A program made the translations under genes and the position numbers. From Bog-473 sp963804055 (GTDB lineage Bacteria; Actinomycetota; Acidimicrobiia; Acidimicrobiales; RAAP-2), in contig CAWDOU010000005.1 of assembly GCA_963804055.1 (NCBI GenBank), positions 372,001 through 436,000 on the forward strand: DNA of 64,000 bases, in the 5' to 3' direction. The notes under the pieces were generated by a model. It did no database searches. It saw only the letters and a program-made list of their open reading frames with translations, and was not told where the DNA came from. Positions 42,201-50,116 of the stretch are shown here, piece by piece; position 1 is the stretch's first letter, and every line of letters begins with the position of its first letter.

Positions 42201-43223
42201 GCCCGGCCCAGAGCCGCAGTTGACGGCCTGGCCGAGCTGGCGGGCCTGGCCCGAGTTGGGATCGATCATCAGGGCCGACTCGTCGACTGCCTCGAAGGCA
42301 CTGGCCGGCACCTCCTTGAGCTCGTTGACCAGCGCGGCGGGCCAGCTGTCGTCCGCCGTCCCACCGAAGTACCAATTGGAGCCGTTGTCGGCCAGGATCA
42401 GGCCGTACTGCTGCATGGCGCGCAGCACCACCTGCGCCTGGGCCGAATAGCCCGAGATGTTGTAGCTCGCCTTGAGTCGGAAGCGCGCCCCCATCGGCGG
42501 CAGGTTCGGGTTGGAGGACGTCCCGGCCTCATGGCGGGCCGGCCACAGGTACGACGTGTCCGTCGCCTCGGCCGTCATCCGGATGGCGTGGGTGATGACA
42601 CCCGACTCCACCTCGTCGTAGCGGACCAGCCCCGGGAGGATCGGCAGCCCGGCCGCGTCGGCCGATGTCCAGCCGGCCGGACGTAGCGCGTTCGAGTCGA
42701 GGTTCCAGATCGCACCCGAGCCGGCGGTCGAGCCCGATGCGTTGTACTGCGCGTCGTAGAGCTCGTAGAGCGTGCACGTGGCCGGGTTGACCATGATGGC
42801 GTGGCGATCGCCCGTCGACTGCTGGCCACCCTCAATCGGCGTGCTGGCGCTGAACGGGTAAGGCCCCGGATCGCTCTCGTCGGCATACTGGAATGTGATG
42901 GGCACCTCGGGCTGCGACGGGGAGACCACCGTGTACGGCATGCCGTACGGGTTCGAGGGATCGCCGGACGGACCGAAGTCCGGATGCAGGTTGGTGCTCC
43001 CGGCATCCATGCTGGCGAGCCAGGCCGCGCTGTTCGGGTTGACGGGCAATCCCGCGATCGGGGTGTTCCACACGTTGTCGGCCGGGAACATCGGGCAGTC
43101 GGGCGCGCCGGGCACGGGCGTGCCGGCCGAGGCCGCCGTCGGCGAGACACCCACCGCGAGGCCCAGCCACAGCAGCCCGGTCGCCAGAAGGGCGCTCGGT
43201 CCAGCGGTCTTGTGTCGTCGCAC
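41466..43223 (-). CDS. Secreted protein with six C-terminal 42-residue SDGG repeats
   Basis: The 585-residue product has a signal peptide (LLATGLLWLGLAVGVSPTAASA), a large N-terminal domain of about 310 residues with DCPMFPADNVWNTPIAGLPV and GSGAIWNLDS, and then six tandem repeats of the form YWLVASDGGIFSYGDAHFYG-STG...PIVGMAATPDGGG from residue 342. The repeats look like short beta blades, so the C-terminus may form a propeller or wall-binding surface. The N-terminal part resembles an uncharacterised secreted domain, possibly carbohydrate-active. GGAGGGGGCGTTC precedes the GTG at 43223. Repeats of this kind are plentiful in Acidimicrobiia. Confidence 0.8.
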   Translation of the reverse strand: MRRHKTAGPSALLATGLLWLGLAVGVSPTAASAGTPVPGAPDCPMFPADNVWNTPIAGLPVNPNSAAWLASMDAGSTNLHPDFGPSGDPSNPYGMPYTVVSPSQPEVPITFQYADESDPGPYPFSASTPIEGGQQSTGDRHAIMVNPATCTLYELYDAQYNASGSTAGSGAIWNLDSNALRPAGWTSADAAGLPILPGLVRYDEVESGVITHAIRMTAEATDTSYLWPARHEAGTSSNPNLPPMGARFRLKASYNISGYSAQAQVVLRAMQQYGLILADNGSNWYFGGTADDSWPAALVNELKEVPASAFEAVDESALMIDPNSGQARQLGQAVNCGSGPGYRLVASDGGIFSFCQPFLGSMGGQHLNAPIVGLADTPDAGGYWEVASDGGIFSYGDAHFYGSTGAIHLNKPIVGMAATPDGGGYWLVASDGGIFSYGDAHFYGSTGAIHLNKPIVGMAATPDGGGYWLVASDGGIFSYGDAQFYGSTGAIHLNRPIVGMAATASGHGYWLVGSDGGIFNYGDAGFHGSAGNLTLAKPIVGLQGTPGGGGYWEVASDGGIFSYGDAVFNGSMGGLALDAPIVAMG

Positions 43224-43312
43224 GAACGCCCCCTCCCTGCGTGCAAAGGGACCGTACCCGACACGGCGTGCCTGCCCGGACGACCGGCCTCCTTCCGACA
43301 ACGGACGGCCAA

Positions 43313-43969
43313 TTACAGGGGGAAGGCAGCGGGCAGCAGACGCATGAGGCGCTCGAAGGTCGGCGTGAACCGCCCCTCGCCCCAGGGCAGGTCGGGCTCG
43401 TTGGCGAAGGCCTGACTGAGCACGCCGACGATCAGCGTCGACACCACGTAGATGGCGTTCTCGTCGTTGGCCTCGGGCCCGAGCTGACCGGCTGCCACGG
43501 CGTCGGCCAGTGCGCGCCGCTGCAACTCGACCATCTCGACGCTCGGTGCGAACGCGGCCTCGGAAGGATGGAAGCTCGGGACCGGCCGCCAGAACAAGAG
43601 CTCGGCCACGGCGCGGTTGGCCAGCGCCCAGCGCCCCGAGGCCTCGAGGCCGGCGATCAACGCGTCGAGGCCGGGCTCGGCCGTCGCCATGCCCCGGCGG
43701 ATCGCGGCCAGGTGCTCCAACTGGCCCCGCCGGAACAGCTCGTCGTAAATGGCCATGAGCGACGGGAAGTACTTGTAGAGCGAGGGCGGCTGCACGCCGA
43801 GCCGGCGCGCCACCTCGGCGAGGCTGAGCCCGTTGACGCCCTCCTCGGTCATGACGTCCTTGGCGATGTCGAGGATCTCGTCGATCGTCTCCTGGCGCCG
43901 TCGTGCCCGACGGTCCGGCCGGGGCGGGTCCCCGTTTGTGGCCGAGGTGTCCATCTGGCTCGTGCTCAC
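43313..43969 (-). CDS. TetR-family transcriptional regulator
   Basis: The 218-residue protein has an N-terminal TetR helix-turn-helix (RRRQETIDEILDIAKDVMTEEGV, LSLAEVARRLGVQPPSLYKYFPSLM) and a TetR_C-type helical ligand domain. The GTG at 43969 is chosen; an ATG five codons further in is possible. It diverges from the SRPBCC-cupin-MBL operon and a 14-base palindrome covers its own start, so it probably represses both itself and that operon. The ligand may be an aromatic or polyketide-like compound. Confidence 0.88.
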   Translation of the reverse strand: MSTSQMDTSATNGDPPRPDRRARRRQETIDEILDIAKDVMTEEGVNGLSLAEVARRLGVQPPSLYKYFPSLMAIYDELFRRGQLEHLAAIRRGMATAEPGLDALIAGLEASGRWALANRAVAELLFWRPVPSFHPSEAAFAPSVEMVELQRRALADAVAAGQLGPEANDENAIYVVSTLIVGVLSQAFANEPDLPWGEGRFTPTFERLMRLLPAAFPL

Positions 43970-43980
43970 TTCGTGAAGTG
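43967..43980. promoter_or_regulatory. Palindromic operator candidate CACTTC-GT-GAAGTG
   Basis: This perfect 6-2-6 inverted repeat overlaps the TetR gene start and lies 16 bases before the TTGACA of the divergent operon promoter. It suits binding by the TetR dimer. Confidence 0.6.
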
Positions 43981-43995
43981 TAGCAAAAGAACCTC

Positions 43996-44024
43996 TTGAC
44001 AGCAATAGCTAATGGTCGTAACCT
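43996..44024 (+). promoter_or_regulatory. Promoter TTGACA-N17-TAACCT of the SRPBCC operon
   Basis: TTGACA (43996-44001) and TAACCT (44019-44024) are 17 bases apart, a near-consensus sigma-70-type promoter about 30 bases before the ATG at 44055. Confidence 0.65.
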
Positions 44025-44054
44025 ACGGCCAACGATTCGGGAAGGAGAACCGAG

Positions 44055-44558
44055 ATGGCCGGCACGAGCACGAGGTGGTGGTTGACCGAGGACAGGAGCG
44101 AGACGATCGTCGACGCCGCTCCCCAGCGGATCTACGACATGGTCGCCGACCTGCCCCGCATGGGTGAGTGGAGCCCGGAGTGCCAGCGGGTCGAGTGGGA
44201 GGGCGGCGCAGCGGGACCTGCCGCCGGGGCCACCTTCGTCGGCCACAACCGGGGCGGGCCCGGTGGCCTCATGAAGTGGTCGCGGCGGGGCCGGGTGCTG
44301 GTGGCGGAGCGCGGTCGCGAGTTCACGTTCGTGACCGAGGAGGGCGGACGGGAGTCCACGGTCTGGCGCTACCGCTTCGAGGCCGCCGACGGAGGGACCA
44401 GGGTCACGGAGTCCTACGAGGTCAAGCGCATTCCCGCCTGGGCCCGCATCGTCGACGTCCCGACCAACCGGGCCCGCGAGCTGCGCGAGGCGATGGAGCA
44501 CACCCTGGCGCGCCTGAAGGCCGCCGCCGAGGCCCGGGACGAGGCCGGCCGGCCATGA
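44055..44558 (+). CDS. SRPBCC (polyketide cyclase/START-like) protein
   Basis: The 167-residue protein has the helix-grip pattern of this superfamily: SETIVDAAPQRIYDMVADLPRMGEWSPECQRVEW, ATFVGHNRGGPGGLMKWSRRGRV and a late YRFEAADGGTRVTESYEV. Members bind hydrophobic ligands and some act as cyclases, others as binding proteins. First gene of an operon with a cupin and an MBL-fold enzyme, under a TetR regulator. Ribosome site GGAAGGAGAACCGAG. Actual ligand unknown. Confidence 0.85.
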   Translation: MAGTSTRWWLTEDRSETIVDAAPQRIYDMVADLPRMGEWSPECQRVEWEGGAAGPAAGATFVGHNRGGPGGLMKWSRRGRVLVAERGREFTFVTEEGGRESTVWRYRFEAADGGTRVTESYEVKRIPAWARIVDVPTNRARELREAMEHTLARLKAAAEARDEAGRP

Positions 44559-45040
44559 CGCTCGACCTGGCGGCGGAGGCGTACGTGCTGGAGGCGACCG
44601 AGGGCGAGGCGCTCTGGTTCGCCGATGCCCTCGTCACCTACAAGGCGACCGGGGCCGAGACCGTCGGCGGCCTCACGGTGGCCGACGTACGGGCACCCCG
44701 GGGTGCCGGGTCACCCCGGCACCGGCACCACGACGAGGACGAGGCCTGGTACGTGCTCAGCGGCGAGCTCACGTTCTGGCTGGGCGACGAGGTGCGGGCG
44801 GTCGGCCCGGGCACCTTCGTCTTCGGGCCGCGCCAGGTGGAGCACCGGTTCCGCGTCGATTCGGAGGAGGCGCAGTTCCTCCTCCTGTTGACGCCGGCCG
44901 GCTTCGAGGACTTCACGCGCAGCTGTGGCTGGCCCGCCACGGCCCTGACGATGCCACCCCGCGACGTACCGCAGCGTCCGTCCGCCGCGCTGCACGAAGC
45001 GGCGCGCCGGCATCGCATCGACCTCGTTCCTGATCTGTAG
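44555..45040 (+). CDS. Cupin-domain protein
   Basis: The 161-residue protein has cupin motif 1 in GSPRHRHHDEDEAWYVLSGELTFWLG (H-x-H-H, E) and motif 2 GPGTFVFGPRQVEHRF, enough for a metal site. The C-terminal tail (RSCGWPATALTMPPRD) resembles quercetinase-like cupins acting on aromatic compounds. Overlaps the SRPBCC gene by four bases. A metal-dependent dioxygenase or isomerase role is possible. Confidence 0.85.
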   Translation: MTLDLAAEAYVLEATEGEALWFADALVTYKATGAETVGGLTVADVRAPRGAGSPRHRHHDEDEAWYVLSGELTFWLGDEVRAVGPGTFVFGPRQVEHRFRVDSEEAQFLLLLTPAGFEDFTRSCGWPATALTMPPRDVPQRPSAALHEAARRHRIDLVPDL

Positions 45041-45078
45041 CCACGTCAGACCCCACAGGAGAGACAAGGAGTCACCCC

Positions 45079-45879
45079 ATGATCACCACGTATCAGGCTG
45101 CCCCCGGCATCGACGTCCTGACCACGAACTTCCCGGTCCCCGGATTCGGGCTCGTGCCGATCAACGCATTCGTGCTGCACGGCACGGAGCCGGTCCTCGT
45201 CGACACGGGCACCGTCGTGCAGAGCGACGAGTTCATGACCGCCCTGCGCTCGGTCATCGATCCGTCCGAGCTCCGTTACGTCTGGCTGAGCCACACGGAC
45301 TTCGACCACATCGGCTCCGTGCATCGCCTGCTGGCGGAGAATCCGCGCCTCACGGTCATCACCACGTTCCTGGGGGTGGGGATCATGGGGCTGACGGACC
45401 CCCTCCCGATGGATCGGGTGCATCTGGTCAACCCCGGCCAGACGATTGCCGTGGGCGACCGCACACTGAGGGCGCTGACGCCACCGGTCTTCGACAACCC
45501 CGTGACCACCGGCTTCCACGACGAACGCTCCGGCGCGCTGTTCAGCGCCGACTGCTTCGGAGCGCTCCTCTCCGATGTCCCGCAGCGGGCCGAGGATCTC
45601 ACCGACGACGAGCTGCGTGCGGGGCAGGTGTTCTGGGTGATGGCCGACTCCCCGTGGTTGTGCAAGGTCGACCGCGGACTGTTCGCCAAGGACCTCGAGG
45701 CCCTGCGCGCCATCGACCCTGCCTGTGTGCTGAGCAGTCATCTGCCGGCGGCGTCGGGCGCGTCGCTCGACCGCATGGTGGGCTCCCTCGAAGCGGCGCA
45801 GGGGGCGGAGCGCTTCGTCGGTCCGGACCAGGCGGCGTTGGAGCAGATGCTGGCCTCCATGGGCTCGCCTGCCGCGTAG
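45079..45879 (+). CDS. MBL-fold metallo-hydrolase
   Basis: The 266-residue protein has AFVLHGTEPVLVDTGT, the metal motif LSHTDFDHIGSVH (HxxxDH in the form HTDFDH) and FSADCFGALL, with SSHLPAAS near the end. The first His-x-His position is occupied by SHTD, so one usual His is a Thr. Families of this shape include flavodiiron-like and lactonase-type hydrolases. It ends the TetR-controlled operon. AAGGAG stands before the ATG. Confidence 0.85.
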   Translation: MITTYQAAPGIDVLTTNFPVPGFGLVPINAFVLHGTEPVLVDTGTVVQSDEFMTALRSVIDPSELRYVWLSHTDFDHIGSVHRLLAENPRLTVITTFLGVGIMGLTDPLPMDRVHLVNPGQTIAVGDRTLRALTPPVFDNPVTTGFHDERSGALFSADCFGALLSDVPQRAEDLTDDELRAGQVFWVMADSPWLCKVDRGLFAKDLEALRAIDPACVLSSHLPAASGASLDRMVGSLEAAQGAERFVGPDQAALEQMLASMGSPAA

Positions 45880-45915
45880 AGCACTCCGTCATTGTCGGGT
45901 ACCGCGGAGCGCTCT
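45878..45915 (+). terminator. Hairpin after the SRPBCC-cupin-MBL operon
   Basis: AGAGCACTCCG (45878-45888) pairs with CGGAGCGCTCT (45905-45915) with one mismatch. It begins at the MBL gene stop and probably ends the operon transcript; no T-run. Confidence 0.5.
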
Positions 45916-45996
45916 CCCGCGGTTGGTCCATGAGGACGTCGCAGACCGGGCGGCCCCGTTAGGGTTTCGGGGGACGGGACCGGGAGGGAGAAGGCC

Positions 45997-47538
45997 GTGA
46001 GCGGCGACGCCATGCAGGGACGCAATTGGGTGCTGGCCGCAATGATCTTCGCGGTCTCCATGACGTTCATCGATCAGACGATCGTCTCCATCGCGGTCCC
46101 GAACATCCAGAGCGAGCTCGGCTTGACGTCGACCGGCGTGCAGTGGGTGGTCAATGGCTATCTCATCTCACTCGCCGCACTCTTCGCGCTGGGCGGGCGG
46201 CTGTCGGACATTTACGGGCACACCAAGTGCTGCGTGATCGGCGTGATCATCTTCGTGGTGGCGTCGACCATGTGCGGGCTGACCCCGAAGGGCTCGGCCG
46301 CCGAGGCCTGGATCGTCGGGTTCCGCGTCGTCCAGGGAGCCGGGGGCGCGCTCATGTTCCCGGCCGCGCTCGCCATCGTCGTCAACGTGTTCCCCCTCCG
46401 GGAGCGGGGCAAGGCCCTGGCGCTGTTCTTCGGCATCGCCGGCGGCCTCACCGCCATCGGGCCCATCCTCGGCGGGTACCTCACCGAGTGGACCTGGCGG
46501 GCGATCTTCTGGGTGAACATACCGGTCGCCCTCATCGCCCTGTTCCTCATCGGCGTCTCCAGGCCGAAGACGCAGTACCGCAAGGCCCCGATCGACTACC
46601 GGGGTGCCGTCCTCATTGCGGCGGGCATCGGCCTGAGCATCTTCGGTCTGCAGCAGTCGGTCCCGTGGGGGTGGAGCAATCCGGGGACCTGGCTCTGCAT
46701 CGTCGGCGGCCTGGTCATCATCGGCATCTTCGTCCTGGCCGAGCTGCACACGGAGTCGCCGCTCATCAAGGTCCACATCTTCGGGGTCCGCGCCTTCGCG
46801 GTGGAGAACCTCGTGCTCCTGATCGCCATGATGGCGTTCATCCCCGTCTTCTTCTTCGCCAGTGAATACGCACAGATCGCCCTGCACGAGTCGGCCTCGG
46901 GTGCCGGCATCTTCCTCTTGTACTTCTTCATCGGGTTCGTGATCCTGGCGCAGGTCGGCGGCCGCATGCTCGACCGTGAGGGAGCCAAGCGGGCCGTCGT
47001 GATCGGATGCGCCATCGCCGCAGTGGGATTCGGGCTCTGGGCCTCGAAGGTCACGACGCTCTCCTTCGGGAAACAGCAGATCTGGGTCATTGTGGCCGGC
47101 GCCGGCATGGGGATGATGCTCGGCCCGGCGAACACCGACGCCGTCAACCGGGCGGGGAACCTCTCGTACGGCGAAGCGACCGGGATCACCCAGACGATCC
47201 GGAACTACGGCGCCAGCCTCGGGCTGGCCGCCCTCGGGACCATCCTGCTCTCCAACTACCGCTCGCATCTCACGACGTCGCTGCGCAAAATGGGCGACCC
47301 CAACGCCGCGGCCGAGGCGAACCACATCACGCAGGCCCAACAGGGCAGCGGGTCGGTGAACTCCATTCCGCACTTCGTCTCCCTCGACTTCGCCCATGCC
47401 ACCGAAGCGGTGCTCTACGTCATGTGCGGGATCATGGCCTTCGCCGGACTTGTCGCACTGCTGGGCCTGAAGCGGGGACGCCAGGAGGTGGCGCCGGTCG
47501 AGGACGGGGCCGCACCGTCGCCGGCCGAAACCGGCTGA
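45997..47538 (+). CDS. MFS transporter, DHA2 (14-TMS) drug-efflux type
   Basis: The 513-residue membrane protein opens NWVLAAMIFAVSMTFIDQTIVSIAVPNIQ, has GGRLSDIYGHTKC (the loop 2-3 GxxxDRxGrr motif in altered form) and VQGAGGALMFPAALAIV in helix 5 region (motif C), with about 14 segments. It likely expels small hydrophobic compounds by proton antiport. The GTG at 45997 follows GGAGAAGGCC; an ATG five codons on is possible. A lipoprotein gene follows. Confidence 0.87.
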   Translation: MSGDAMQGRNWVLAAMIFAVSMTFIDQTIVSIAVPNIQSELGLTSTGVQWVVNGYLISLAALFALGGRLSDIYGHTKCCVIGVIIFVVASTMCGLTPKGSAAEAWIVGFRVVQGAGGALMFPAALAIVVNVFPLRERGKALALFFGIAGGLTAIGPILGGYLTEWTWRAIFWVNIPVALIALFLIGVSRPKTQYRKAPIDYRGAVLIAAGIGLSIFGLQQSVPWGWSNPGTWLCIVGGLVIIGIFVLAELHTESPLIKVHIFGVRAFAVENLVLLIAMMAFIPVFFFASEYAQIALHESASGAGIFLLYFFIGFVILAQVGGRMLDREGAKRAVVIGCAIAAVGFGLWASKVTTLSFGKQQIWVIVAGAGMGMMLGPANTDAVNRAGNLSYGEATGITQTIRNYGASLGLAALGTILLSNYRSHLTTSLRKMGDPNAAAEANHITQAQQGSGSVNSIPHFVSLDFAHATEAVLYVMCGIMAFAGLVALLGLKRGRQEVAPVEDGAAPSPAETG

Positions 47539-47555
47539 TCACCCAGGAGGCAGGC

Positions 47556-48278
47556 ATGGCACAGCGAAGACCCATCGGGTTCCTCGTGGCGCTGGTGGTG
47601 GCGGTCGGCGCGCTGGCCACCGGCTGCAGCGTCGTGAGCAAGGTCAAGCAGGCCGTGCACACCGTCGAGGGCAACAAGGCCACCATCGACTCGTTCACCC
47701 AGAACCTGCAGTCGACGGCGAACACGCCCTTCCAGGCGACCTACGTGACGACGGGCAGCGCGCCGGCGACGATCGTCTACGCGGTCGACCCGCCCAGTGG
47801 CGGGCTCGCCTTCCACGAGACGCAGACGGGAGCCGACGCGTCCAACGTGCAGGTGATCGTGAACTCGTCCGGCGAGTACGTCTGCAACCAGAGCGGACCG
47901 GCGGGCGCCTGGTCGTGTCAGAAGCTGAGCAAGGCCGATGCGGCAACGCAGAACAAGATTTTCGACATCTACACCCCGTCGCACTGGGTCTCCTTCTTGA
48001 AGGGCGTCTCGCTGGTGGCGGGATTGGCCGGGGACAAGGTGTCGAGCTCCACCAAGTCACTCAACGGGTTCGACATGCACTGCGTCGACCTCGTGGCCAA
48101 GGGGGTCGCGGGGACCAGCACCATCTGCAGCACGTCGCAGGGCATCCTGGGCTACGTCAGCGTGGCGTCGGATTCGACCAGCTTCCAGATCACCGACTAC
48201 TCGTCGTCCCCCGCGGCCTCGCTGTTCGAGTTGCCCCCGGGCGCCACCGTGACGACACTCACCACACCCACCACCTGA
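47556..48278 (+). CDS. Putative lipoprotein
   Basis: The 240-residue protein has a lipoprotein signal FLVALVVAVGALATGC with an A-T-G-C lipobox, then a soluble beta-rich domain with Cys pairs (GEYVCNQ, WSCQKL; HCVDL, STICST) that may form disulfides, and a Thr/Pro-rich end. It sits 17 bases after the MFS transporter and has a CAGGAGG ribosome site. LppX/LprG-type lipoproteins next to MFS pumps exist in mycobacteria, so a helper role in export is imaginable but unproven. Confidence 0.75.
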   Translation: MAQRRPIGFLVALVVAVGALATGCSVVSKVKQAVHTVEGNKATIDSFTQNLQSTANTPFQATYVTTGSAPATIVYAVDPPSGGLAFHETQTGADASNVQVIVNSSGEYVCNQSGPAGAWSCQKLSKADAATQNKIFDIYTPSHWVSFLKGVSLVAGLAGDKVSSSTKSLNGFDMHCVDLVAKGVAGTSTICSTSQGILGYVSVASDSTSFQITDYSSSPAASLFELPPGATVTTLTTPTT

Positions 48279-48317
48279 GACGCTGCGGTTGGCGCGCCGT
48301 CCGGACACAATGAGGGG

Positions 48318-49433
48318 ATGACCACCTTCATCACCCGCTACGAGACCTCCGGGCCCGGTGTCCGCCTGGCTGTGAAGGACCTGATCGACATGGCGGGCGA
48401 GTTGACGACCGCGGGGTGTCGCGCCGTGGCCGACAGAGCCGTGCCGGCGGGCCGGGACGCGGCGTGCCTGGCCGGCGCCCGGGAAGCCGGGGCCCGGATT
48501 GTCGGCCGCACCAACCTGCACGAGTTGGCCCTGGGCGTGACCGGGGTCAATCAGTGGTACGGCACGCCGGTCAACCCGCTCGATCCCACGCGCGTCCCCG
48601 GCGGTTCGTCGAGCGGGTCGGCCGTCGCGGTGGCCACCGACGAGGCGGACGTGGCCTACGGCAGCGACACCGGTGGCTCCATCCGGATTCCCGCCGCCTG
48701 TTGCGGCATCACCGGCCTGAAGACGACGTGGGGCCGCATCCCGCTCGACGGCGTGTGGCCGCTGGCGCCGAGCTTCGACACGGTCGGCCCCATGGCCCGT
48801 ACCGTCGAGGGCCTGGTGACGGGGATGGAGTTGCTCGAACCGGGGTTCCGCGTTGCCGAGCAGCACGCGGACGACCTGGTCGTCGGCCGGCTGCCCGTCG
48901 ACGCCGATCCGGTGATCAACGCCGCACTCGACCGGGCGCTGGGACTGGTCGGGTGGGACTGCCGGGAGCTCGACGTGCCCGGATGGGACGATGCCACCAT
49001 GCAGGCGGGCCTCTTGTTGGTGGTCGAGGCCTGGCAGAGCGACGCGACGCTGGTGGCGGAGGACCCGGAGGGGATCAGTGATGACGTACGCGGCCGCCTG
49101 GAGCTGGGCGGGACATTCGACGAGGGGACCGTCGAGAGGGCCTGGCGCGTCCAGCGCGCGTGGAAGGAGACACTCGAGCGGGTCTTCGCCGAGTTCGACC
49201 TTCTCGTGACGCCGACATTGAGCATCTTCCCGCCGCGGCTCGAGGAGGGGGACGACCTTCTCGTGTCGCGCTGCACGCTTCCCGTCAATCTGGCCGGCGT
49301 GCCCGCCCTCTCACTCCCGGCACCGACGGCGGGCCCGCTGCCGGCCAGCATGCAGCTGATCGGGCCGGCGCAGAGCGAGGAGCGGTTGCTGGCGGCCGGG
49401 ATGTTCCTCGAGGCCGCCCTCGCGTCCGCCTGA
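48318..49433 (+). CDS. Amidase-signature-family amidase
   Basis: The 371-residue enzyme carries the Ser-cisSer-Lys triad of the AS family: VRLAVKDLIDMAG (Lys), PGGSSSGSAVAVATDEAD (cis-Ser) and YGSDTGGSIRIPAACCG (nucleophile). It is shorter than GatA (about 480), so it is a free amidase, not the tRNA amidotransferase. Substrate unknown. CACAAT (48305-48310) seven bases before the ATG is a weak leaderless -10 candidate. Confidence 0.9.
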   Translation: MTTFITRYETSGPGVRLAVKDLIDMAGELTTAGCRAVADRAVPAGRDAACLAGAREAGARIVGRTNLHELALGVTGVNQWYGTPVNPLDPTRVPGGSSSGSAVAVATDEADVAYGSDTGGSIRIPAACCGITGLKTTWGRIPLDGVWPLAPSFDTVGPMARTVEGLVTGMELLEPGFRVAEQHADDLVVGRLPVDADPVINAALDRALGLVGWDCRELDVPGWDDATMQAGLLLVVEAWQSDATLVAEDPEGISDDVRGRLELGGTFDEGTVERAWRVQRAWKETLERVFAEFDLLVTPTLSIFPPRLEEGDDLLVSRCTLPVNLAGVPALSLPAPTAGPLPASMQLIGPAQSEERLLAAGMFLEAALASA

Positions 49434-49474
49434 CCGCGCCGCCGCCCTCGGGCGGCCCATAGGGTCTGTGGCGT

Positions 49475-50116
49475 ATGCGGATCGACGTGTGGTCGGACTA
49501 TGCCTGCCCGTGGTGCGCGCTCGGGCTGGCCCGGCTGCGCGTCGCCCTGCGTGCCTTCGAGCACGGTCCCGACGTCACGGTCGTGCACCGCTCGTTCGAG
49601 TTGCAGCGCGGGGCGCCGGCCCGCAGCGCCGGCTCCGTGGAGGAGGCCGTCGCACGCAAGTACGGCATGTCTCCCGAGCAGGTGCGGGCCGGCCACGCGC
49701 AGCTGACCGCGCTGGGGGCCGAGGTGGCGTTCGCCTTCGACTTCGCGCGCGTGCGGCTGGGCAGCACCTTCGACGCCCACCGGCTCACCCAGGCCGCGCG
49801 CGGCACCGAATGGGAGGACGACCTGGTGCGGCAGCTCTTCGCCGCCCATTTCAGCGAGGGACGGCAGCTCTCGGATCCCGCCGTCCTGCAGGACGTGGCC
49901 GGCGGCGTCGGGCTGCCGGAGAGGCTCAGCGAGAAGGTGCTGGGGGGCACGGACTACGGGGAGGAGGTCCGTGCCGACGAAGCCGCCGCCGCCGAGCTCG
50001 ACGTGACCGGCGTGCCCTACTTCCTGATCAACGGTGCCTGGCCCGTCCCGGGCGCGCAGGACGTCGAGACGCTGGGCATCATTCTGCAGCGCGCCTGGTC
50101 ACGCGTCGGCCATTGA
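49475..50116 (+). CDS. DsbA-family oxidoreductase (FrnE-like)
   Basis: The 213-residue protein begins RIDVWSDYACPWCALGLARL with a CPWC active site, and has the FrnE-type helical insertion (FDAHRLTQAARGTEWEDDLVRQLFAAHF) and GVPYFLINGAWPVPGAQ with the cis-Pro. There is no signal peptide, so it is cytoplasmic. It may be a disulfide oxidoreductase or a 2-hydroxychromene-2-carboxylate isomerase relative. It ends 18 bases inside the convergent decarboxylase. Confidence 0.9.
   Translation: MRIDVWSDYACPWCALGLARLRVALRAFEHGPDVTVVHRSFELQRGAPARSAGSVEEAVARKYGMSPEQVRAGHAQLTALGAEVAFAFDFARVRLGSTFDAHRLTQAARGTEWEDDLVRQLFAAHFSEGRQLSDPAVLQDVAGGVGLPERLSEKVLGGTDYGEEVRADEAAAAELDVTGVPYFLINGAWPVPGAQDVETLGIILQRAWSRVGH

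Noticed and set aside
49475..50116. Secreted disulfide isomerase
   Set aside because: No signal peptide precedes the CPWC motif, so it is a cytoplasmic FrnE-like protein.
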